Below, piece after piece: positions 57,389 to 64,000 of a DNA stretch of 64,000 nt. Position numbers and translations under genes: made by a program. Location of the stretch: positions 56,886 to 120,885 of the forward strand of contig NZ_JAKLLH010000009.1 of the NCBI RefSeq assembly GCF_023150235.1, written 5' to 3'. The stretch is from Azonexus sp. Lineage in GTDB: Bacteria > Pseudomonadota > Gammaproteobacteria > Burkholderiales > Rhodocyclaceae. The notes below the pieces were generated by a model, which was not told the DNA's origin, did no database searches, and saw only the letters and a program-made list of their open reading frames with translations. Position 1 is the stretch's first letter; each line of letters begins with the position of its first letter.

Positions 57389-58828
57389 TTAGTTACGGTC
57401 CTGCAACAGGTCGCGCAGGCGCTTGGGCGCCGGTTGCAACGGGGTACGGACGCGGGTCCAGCCGCCTTGCCGGCGCGGCACCAGCCAGCGCAGGCGGCTG
57501 CCCAGCCAGGAGACGCCGCGATACAAGGCCGGCGAAGCGTAGACCGTGGCCCAGGCGCGCCAGATCGCCGAGATCAGCGGCGAATGGCCGGCACCCTGGC
57601 CGCGCATCACCGGATTGGCTTGCGGTTCAGAGAACGATTCTTCGCGCAGGCGGATCAGCAATTCCGGGATCGGAATCTTGACCGGGCAGACCTCGCCGCA
57701 GGCGCCGCACAGCGACGATGCGGTGGTCAGGCCGGCGGTGGCTTCGAGCCCGAGCAGGTGCGGCGAGATGATCTTGCCGATCGGGCCGGGATAGGTCGTG
57801 CCGTAAGCGTGGCCGCCGATCCGCGCATAGACCGGGCAGTGGTTCATGCAGGCACCGCAGCGGATGCATTGCAGGGTCTTGCGTAGCTGTTCGTCGGCAT
57901 AGGCCTGGCTGCGGCCGTTGTCGAGCAGGACCAGGTGCACTTCCTGCGGCCCGTCCTTCTCGCCCGGCTTGCGCGGCCCGGAGATCATGTTGAAATAGGT
58001 CGAGATGTTCTGGCCGGTCGCCGAGCGGGTCAGCAGCGAGTACAGCGGCGGCACATGCTCCAGTTTTTCGACGATCTTCTCGATCCCGGTGATCGCGATA
58101 TGCACCGGCGGGGCGGTGGTGCACATCCGGCCGTTGCCTTCGTTCTCGACCAGGCACAGGGTGCCGGTTTCGGCGACGGCGAAATTGACGCCGGAGAGAC
58201 CGATATCGGCCGCTTCGAATTTTTCGCGCAGGACCTGACGGCCGATCTGGATCAGCGCATCGACGTTGTCGGTGTAGGCGACGCCGGGGATGTTCTCGGC
58301 GAACAGCTTGGCGATCTGTTCCTTGGTCTTGTGGATCGCCGGCATGATGATGTGCGACGGCTTTTCATGCGCCAGCTGGACGATGTATTCGCCCATGTCG
58401 GATTCGAGCGCCTCGATCCCGGCCGCTTCGGCGGCGTGGTTGAGTTCGATTTCCTCGCTGACCATCGACTTGCCCTTGACCATCAGCTTGGCCGAGTGCT
58501 TGTGGCAGATGCCGAGAATGATCGCGTTGGCTTCTTCCGGCGTTTCCGCCCAGTGCACCTGGATGCCGTTACGGGTCAGGTTGGCTTCAAGCTGTTCAAG
58601 CAGGGTCGGCAGCTTGGCCAGGTTGTACTGGCGGATCTGCTCGCCGAGGCTGCGCAGGCTTTCCAGTTCCTCCGGATTGGGGAACTGCGCCGCGCGCTTC
58701 TGCATCAGGAAATCCATCGCACCGCGGAAACTCTGGCGCAGGAAAGGATTGGCGACGACCTCGCCGGCCCGCTCGCGGAAACCGTCGGCCGGGCGGAAGT
58801 GCAGGGTGTGTTCGTGGCTCTGGCTCAT
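57389..58828 (-). CDS. lutB: L-lactate utilisation iron-sulfur protein LutB
   Basis: A 479-residue protein of the LutB/YkgF family: an N-terminal LUD domain (about 60-290, with VKGKSMVSEEIELN and AVAETGTLCLVENEGNGRMC) and a C-terminal ferredoxin-like part with CIRCGACMNHCPVY (near 325) and SLCGACGEVCPVKIPIPEL (near 378), two 4Fe-4S clusters. With LutA and LutC it forms an L-lactate oxidase complex feeding the respiratory chain. The start overlaps lutC as ATGA; an intrinsic terminator follows the stop. Confidence 0.95.
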   Translation of the reverse strand: MSQSHEHTLHFRPADGFRERAGEVVANPFLRQSFRGAMDFLMQKRAAQFPNPEELESLRSLGEQIRQYNLAKLPTLLEQLEANLTRNGIQVHWAETPEEANAIILGICHKHSAKLMVKGKSMVSEEIELNHAAEAAGIEALESDMGEYIVQLAHEKPSHIIMPAIHKTKEQIAKLFAENIPGVAYTDNVDALIQIGRQVLREKFEAADIGLSGVNFAVAETGTLCLVENEGNGRMCTTAPPVHIAITGIEKIVEKLEHVPPLYSLLTRSATGQNISTYFNMISGPRKPGEKDGPQEVHLVLLDNGRSQAYADEQLRKTLQCIRCGACMNHCPVYARIGGHAYGTTYPGPIGKIISPHLLGLEATAGLTTASSLCGACGEVCPVKIPIPELLIRLREESFSEPQANPVMRGQGAGHSPLISAIWRAWATVYASPALYRGVSWLGSRLRWLVPRRQGGWTRVRTPLQPAPKRLRDLLQDRN

Positions 58829-59508
58829 TGTGCGGACTCCTCCAGCAACAGGACGACCAGCTCCTTCGGGCCGTGCGCGCCGTAGGCCAGCGTCTGCTGG
58901 ATGTCGGCGGTTTTCGACGGACCGGAAACCAGCAGGGCGTTGGTCGGCAGGGCGTGCGTTTGCGTATTGCCCCAGCCTTCGCTGCTGATCGCTTCGAAGA
59001 AGGTGTTGTAGATCTTGTTCGCGTCGAGCAGCACGATGTGCACCGGCGGCACCAGCGACATCAGGCGCGGCTCATGCACGTCCGGCCAGAGGATCAGGGT
59101 GCCGGTTTCGGCAATCGCGGCACGGGCGCCGGTCAGGCTGGCCGGAATGTGGCGGAACATCACTGCCTTGCCTTGCTCGATCGGCTGGTGATAGGCGGTG
59201 CATTCGACGCCGAGCTCGGTCAGCGCCTCGAAAGCGCGGGCACCGTGTTCGGTCTCCGGCGCCAGCAGCAGCCGGCGCAGTTCCTTGGCGGCGAGCACTT
59301 CCCACAGCTTCTGCACCCAGTTGCCGCGATTGACGCTATGCACCTCGGCGTGCGCCAGCTCGATGAAGTGACGGAAGCGCTGGACCTTGGCGGCCGCATC
59401 TTCGGCCGGGCGATGGCTGGCGAACCAGTCGCCGACCAGCGGGGCCGCTGGCACGGTCGACGGGGCGGCGGCGCGCAATTTGCTCAGGATCCGGTCGCGG
59501 GCGTTCAT
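58825..59508 (-). CDS. lutC: L-lactate utilisation protein LutC
   Basis: A 227-residue LUD-domain protein of the LutC/YkgG family. It has IAETGTLILWPDVHEPRLMSLVPPVHIVLLD and LVSGPSKTADIQQTLAYGAHGPKEL, the conserved C-terminal half. It lacks Cys clusters, as expected. Start MNARDRILSKL at 59508 follows GGAGAATGGACA and overlaps the lutA stop (ATGA). The gene order here is lutA-lutC-lutB, which differs from the A-B-C order of Bacillus. A partial ACGGTCGAC core occurs near its start (59454-59462). Confidence 0.93.
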   Translation of the reverse strand: MNARDRILSKLRAAAPSTVPAAPLVGDWFASHRPAEDAAAKVQRFRHFIELAHAEVHSVNRGNWVQKLWEVLAAKELRRLLLAPETEHGARAFEALTELGVECTAYHQPIEQGKAVMFRHIPASLTGARAAIAETGTLILWPDVHEPRLMSLVPPVHIVLLDANKIYNTFFEAISSEGWGNTQTHALPTNALLVSGPSKTADIQQTLAYGAHGPKELVVLLLEESAQ

Positions 59509-60320
59509 TGTCCATTCTCCTGACCGGCCGCCTTGCCGCCGGTGCGGCGGAGCAGAAAGCTGGCGATGTGCTCGCCGGGCAGCGACGGCGTCTTGCGGCC
59601 TTCCTGCTGGTCCTTCCAGGCGGCGTGGCCGAGGATGTTCATCAGACAGCCGCAATCGGCACTGACCACGCGCTCGGCACCGGTCGCCTTGAGCGACTTG
59701 ACCTTGTCTTCAACCATCGCACTCGAGATTTCCGGTTGCTTGACCGCGAAGGTGCCGCCGAAGCCGCAGCATTCGGACTCGTGGTCCTGTTGGGCGATGT
59801 GGACGTTTTTCAGGCCGGCGAGCAGTTGCTTGCCGGTCAGGTGTACCCCCATTTCGCGGCGGGCCGAGCACGAGGTGTGCAAAACCACGGTGCAGTTGCT
59901 GCCGCAATCCTGCGGCTTGAAGTCGAGGACTTCGGTCAGGAACTGGGTCAGCTCATAGACGCGTGCCGACAAGCGCTCGGCGGCCGCCTTGCGGACCGGA
60001 TCAGCGGCGAACAGGGTCGGGTAATGGTGCTTGATCATCCCGGCGCAGGATCCCGAGGGAACGACCACCGGCCAGTCTTCGGGGAACAGCGCCAGCTGGT
60101 GCGCGGCAACCTTGCGTGCTTCGTCGGCAAAACCGCTGGTGTAGGCCGGTTGACCGCAGCAAGTCTGTTCTTCGGGGAAATGCACGCGGATGCCTTCGCG
60201 TTCGAGCAGAGTGATCGCATCGAGGCCGGCATGCGGGAAGAACTGGTCGACGACGCAGGTGGCGAAGAAATAGACGTCGCGCGGACGTGGCGCAGTCGCA
60301 GGCGAAGCAGGAGTAGTCAT
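59505..60320 (-). CDS. lutA: L-lactate utilisation protein LutA
   Basis: A 271-residue LutA/YkgE protein with two Cys-rich CCG domains: ATCVVDQFFP near the start, PEEQTCCGQPAYTSG (near 54), LHTSCSARREMG and ESECCGFGGTFAVK (near 187). CCG domains bind Fe-S clusters or heterodisulfides in hydroxyacid dehydrogenases. It is first in the lutACB operon, which runs leftward from the GntR-controlled region. The C-terminal ~25 residues (RRTGGKAAGQENGQ) look like a non-conserved tail. An in-frame start at 60320 (MTTPASPATAP) is used. Confidence 0.94.
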   Translation of the reverse strand: MTTPASPATAPRPRDVYFFATCVVDQFFPHAGLDAITLLEREGIRVHFPEEQTCCGQPAYTSGFADEARKVAAHQLALFPEDWPVVVPSGSCAGMIKHHYPTLFAADPVRKAAAERLSARVYELTQFLTEVLDFKPQDCGSNCTVVLHTSCSARREMGVHLTGKQLLAGLKNVHIAQQDHESECCGFGGTFAVKQPEISSAMVEDKVKSLKATGAERVVSADCGCLMNILGHAAWKDQQEGRKTPSLPGEHIASFLLRRTGGKAAGQENGQ

Positions 60321-60429
60321 GTTGTCTCCGATGGTGTGGCGGCGGTGGGCGGCCGTCCTGATCAGTATGGCAGTGGCGTGATCGGGAGCAAGCTCACTGA
60401 AAAAAGGGTCTGGTTTGCTTTAGGTAAAA

Positions 60430-60440
60430 TGGTCAGACCA
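60430..60440. promoter_or_regulatory. Operator 1 (TGGT-N3-ACCA) upstream of lutA
   Basis: TGGTCAGACCA is a symmetrical FadR/LldR-type site about 110 bp upstream of lutA. It shares its pattern with two sites before the GntR gene, and is the natural place for control of the lut operon. Confidence 0.7.
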
Positions 60441-60522
60441 CTTGTTCTCTGAAGATGAAATGTACGGGAATGTAACGGCTTCGTCAATGAATTCAAGGCT
60501 TAGATCAGGGAAAACCCCACGC

Positions 60523-60551
60523 TTGCACTTTCGTAAAACGCTGGCTAGAAT
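60523..60551 (+). promoter_or_regulatory. Promoter of the GntR regulator gene
   Basis: TTGCAC (60523-60528) and TAGAAT (60546-60551) with 17-bp spacing, 42 bp upstream of the ATG. Both TGGTCTTACCA operators lie just downstream, where a bound repressor would block initiation. Confidence 0.7.
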
Positions 60552-60555
60552 GGCC

Positions 60556-60584
60556 TGGTCTTACCAATCAATGTGGTCTTACCA
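60556..60584. promoter_or_regulatory. Operators 2 and 3: two TGGTCTTACCA sites
   Basis: Identical 11-bp sites at 60556-60566 and 60574-60584, with an 18-bp period, both extended by AAT on the right. The TGGT-N3-ACCA form matches the FadR/PdhR/LldR subfamily. Their position between the promoter and the ATG indicates autorepression. Confidence 0.8.
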
Positions 60585-60592
60585 ATTTAATT

Positions 60593-61360
60593 ATGCCCGG
60601 CAAACTGCAGGTTCCCCGTATCTCCGATGCCATCGCTTCGACGCTGGAGCGGCGCATTCTCGAAGGCTCGTTGCGGCCGGGGGATCGCTTGCCCGCCGAG
60701 CGCGAACTCGCCGTTGAATTGGGCGTATCGCGTCCCAGCCTGCGCGAGGCGATTCAGAAACTGGCGTCGAAGGGCATGCTGCAAAGCCGCCAGGGTGGCG
60801 GCACTTTCGTCACCGATGCGCTGGAAACCAGCTTTTCCGATCCCTGGGCCGACATGATGATCGGCCACCCGAATTTGCGCGAAGACATGCTCGAATTCCG
60901 CCGCATGCTCGAAGGGCAGGCCGCCGAATGGGCCGCCGAGCGGGCGACTGACGCCGACCTGCAGCGCCTGGCGCAGAGTTTTGCCGCCCTGCAGGCGACC
61001 TTCGAGTCCGACGACACCGCGCAGCGTTCCGATGCCGACATCGCCTTCCATCAAGCGATCGGCGATGCCGCCCACAACGTGCTGATCGGGCATTTGTCCG
61101 GCGCCTTGCTGCGCCTGATGAACGACAACATCCGCCTCAACCTCGGCGAATTGAAAAGCGTCCCGGCCGCCAGCCGTCTATTGATCGCCCAGCACACCGC
61201 GATTTACGAAGCGGTGCGCGACAAGAAGCCGCAGGCTGCGCGCAGCGCCGCCGAAACCCATATCGATTTTGTCCGCGAGACGCTGGCGCAAACCTTGCGC
61301 TCGGTGGCTCGCCGCGAGACGGCCGAGCGCCGTCTGGCAACCGATTTCCACTCTTCCTGA
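60593..61360 (+). CDS. GntR/FadR-family regulator of lactate genes (LldR/LutR-like)
   Basis: A 255-residue regulator with a GntR winged helix (about 8-75: RRILEGSLRPGDRLPAERELAVELGVSRPSLREAIQKLASKGML, SRQGGGTFV) and a C-terminal FadR/FCD helical domain (about 95-235) with the metal-ligand pattern DIAFHQAIGDAAHN and ETHIDFV. It is divergent from lutACB, has two matching operators before it and one before lutA, and is followed 31 bp later by ppsA. Lactate or pyruvate as ligand is an inference. ppsA is probably cotranscribed, so lactate would induce both oxidation and gluconeogenic PEP synthesis. Confidence 0.92.
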   Translation: MPGKLQVPRISDAIASTLERRILEGSLRPGDRLPAERELAVELGVSRPSLREAIQKLASKGMLQSRQGGGTFVTDALETSFSDPWADMMIGHPNLREDMLEFRRMLEGQAAEWAAERATDADLQRLAQSFAALQATFESDDTAQRSDADIAFHQAIGDAAHNVLIGHLSGALLRLMNDNIRLNLGELKSVPAASRLLIAQHTAIYEAVRDKKPQAARSAAETHIDFVRETLAQTLRSVARRETAERRLATDFHSS

Positions 61361-61391
61361 TTTTCAATTTCCCCCCTGAAAGGACCCCGCG

Positions 61392-63767
<2,376 letters not shown>

Positions 63768-63799
63768 TTTCTGCACCCCAAGGGTGCTTCCTGCGGGGC

Positions 63800-63811
63800 A
63801 CGGTCGACCGT
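63800..63811. repeat. Palindromic core ACGGTCGACCGT after ppsA
   Basis: An exact core copy between the ppsA stop and its terminator. The arms here are less symmetrical than in other copies, but the right flank again carries A-rich tracts. Confidence 0.85.
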
Positions 63812-63828
63812 GAAAACGGTCAAAAATG

Positions 63829-63858
63829 AAAAAGGCCGGGAGCGATCCCGGCCTTTTT
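63829..63858 (+). terminator. Intrinsic terminator of ppsA
   Basis: GGCCGGG-AGCGAT-CCCGGCC stem with flanking A and T runs (AAAAA before, TTTTT after), about 65 bp past the ppsA stop. Confidence 0.92.
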
Positions 63859-63862
63859 ACTG

Positions 63863-64000
63863 GTGCGCCCAGCATGGGCGCACTCCTGCGGGTGTAAGTC
63901 CTGCCGTAAGTTGATCACAGCGAACGAAGTGAAGCGCAACTGCATGAGGGCGACCGAGTGTGGGGAGGAAGCGTGGATCGTAATCTGCGAGCCGATGGAC
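63863..64000 (+). mobile_element. 5' end of a group II intron, class C-like, cut by the window edge
   Basis: The last 138 bases begin GTGCGCCCAGCATGGGCGCA and continue with GGGTGTAAGTCCTGCC and GAACGAAGTGAAGC. This is the conserved 5' end and domain I pattern of bacterial group II introns (GUGCG boundary). It starts 5 bp after the T-run of the ppsA terminator; class C introns characteristically insert just after intrinsic terminators. The intron-encoded reverse transcriptase would lie beyond the window. Recognition rests on the recalled 5' consensus. Confidence 0.82.

Overview
The window is GC-rich chromosomal DNA of a Gram-negative bacterium, most likely a betaproteobacterium of the Rhodocyclales (Dechloromonas/Azonexus-like). 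The reasons are the surE-pcm-nlpD-rpoS order, the pyrG-kdsA-eno-ftsB run, an H-NS-type protein, a MoxR/DUF58/TgpA cluster, and many c-di-GMP and two-component proteins. The taxon is an inference; there is no rRNA in the window.

Layout. 1-12.6 kb: a cytosolic histidine kinase, NAD(P)HX repair enzyme, CnoX, then pyrG-kdsA-eno-ftsB, a peroxiredoxin/SlyD pair, and a mutS-phosphoesterase pair. 12.7-19.2 kb: an accessory island between mutS and two tRNA-Arg genes. It holds an mqsRA toxin-antitoxin pair with a frameshifted toxin between two ~145-bp direct repeats, the 3' scrap of an SNF2-type helicase, a ~1289-residue methyltransferase/PLD/SF2-helicase/LexA-like/DUF3427 fusion, and a higBA pair. 19.4-33 kb: nitroreductase, a large CBS-PAS-GAF-GGDEF-EAL protein, transporter, thioesterases, LysR regulator, flavodoxin, and a three-gene operon of periplasmic-binding lipoprotein, hybrid kinase and diguanylate cyclase. 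33-38 kb: YecA-like protein, H-NS, surE-pcm-nlpD-rpoS. 38-43 kb: mltB, a transglutaminase, DUF58 and MoxR. 43-49 kb: deacetylase-family protein, lysC, tRNA-Ser, DUF2914 protein, a secreted orphan protein, a 14-bp x 9 minisatellite and an LplT-like transporter. 49-63.8 kb: a lactate/C3-C4 module of ppc, uspA, lactate permease, FAD/Fe-S D-lactate dehydrogenase, lutACB, a GntR regulator with three matching operators, and ppsA. From 63.86 kb the 5' end of a group II intron begins directly after the ppsA terminator and runs off the window.

How the genes fit together. The right-hand module imports lactate (permease), oxidises both isomers to pyruvate (Dld and LutABC), converts pyruvate to PEP (PpsA) and PEP to oxaloacetate (Ppc). 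The GntR gene and TGGT-N3-ACCA operators sit in the divergent control region. Genes at 27.6-32.7 kb form an apparent ligand-to-c-di-GMP signalling chain.

The most unusual observation is a dispersed palindromic repeat with the core ACGGTCGACCGT: six exact 12-mers, two one-mismatch copies and at least one degenerate copy. Most have A/T-rich arms that keep inverted symmetry while their sequence varies. Copies lie between convergent genes, inside the island direct repeats and within coding sequence (signal peptides, an N-terminus, a linker). The second is the multi-domain fusion protein in the toxin-antitoxin-rich island.
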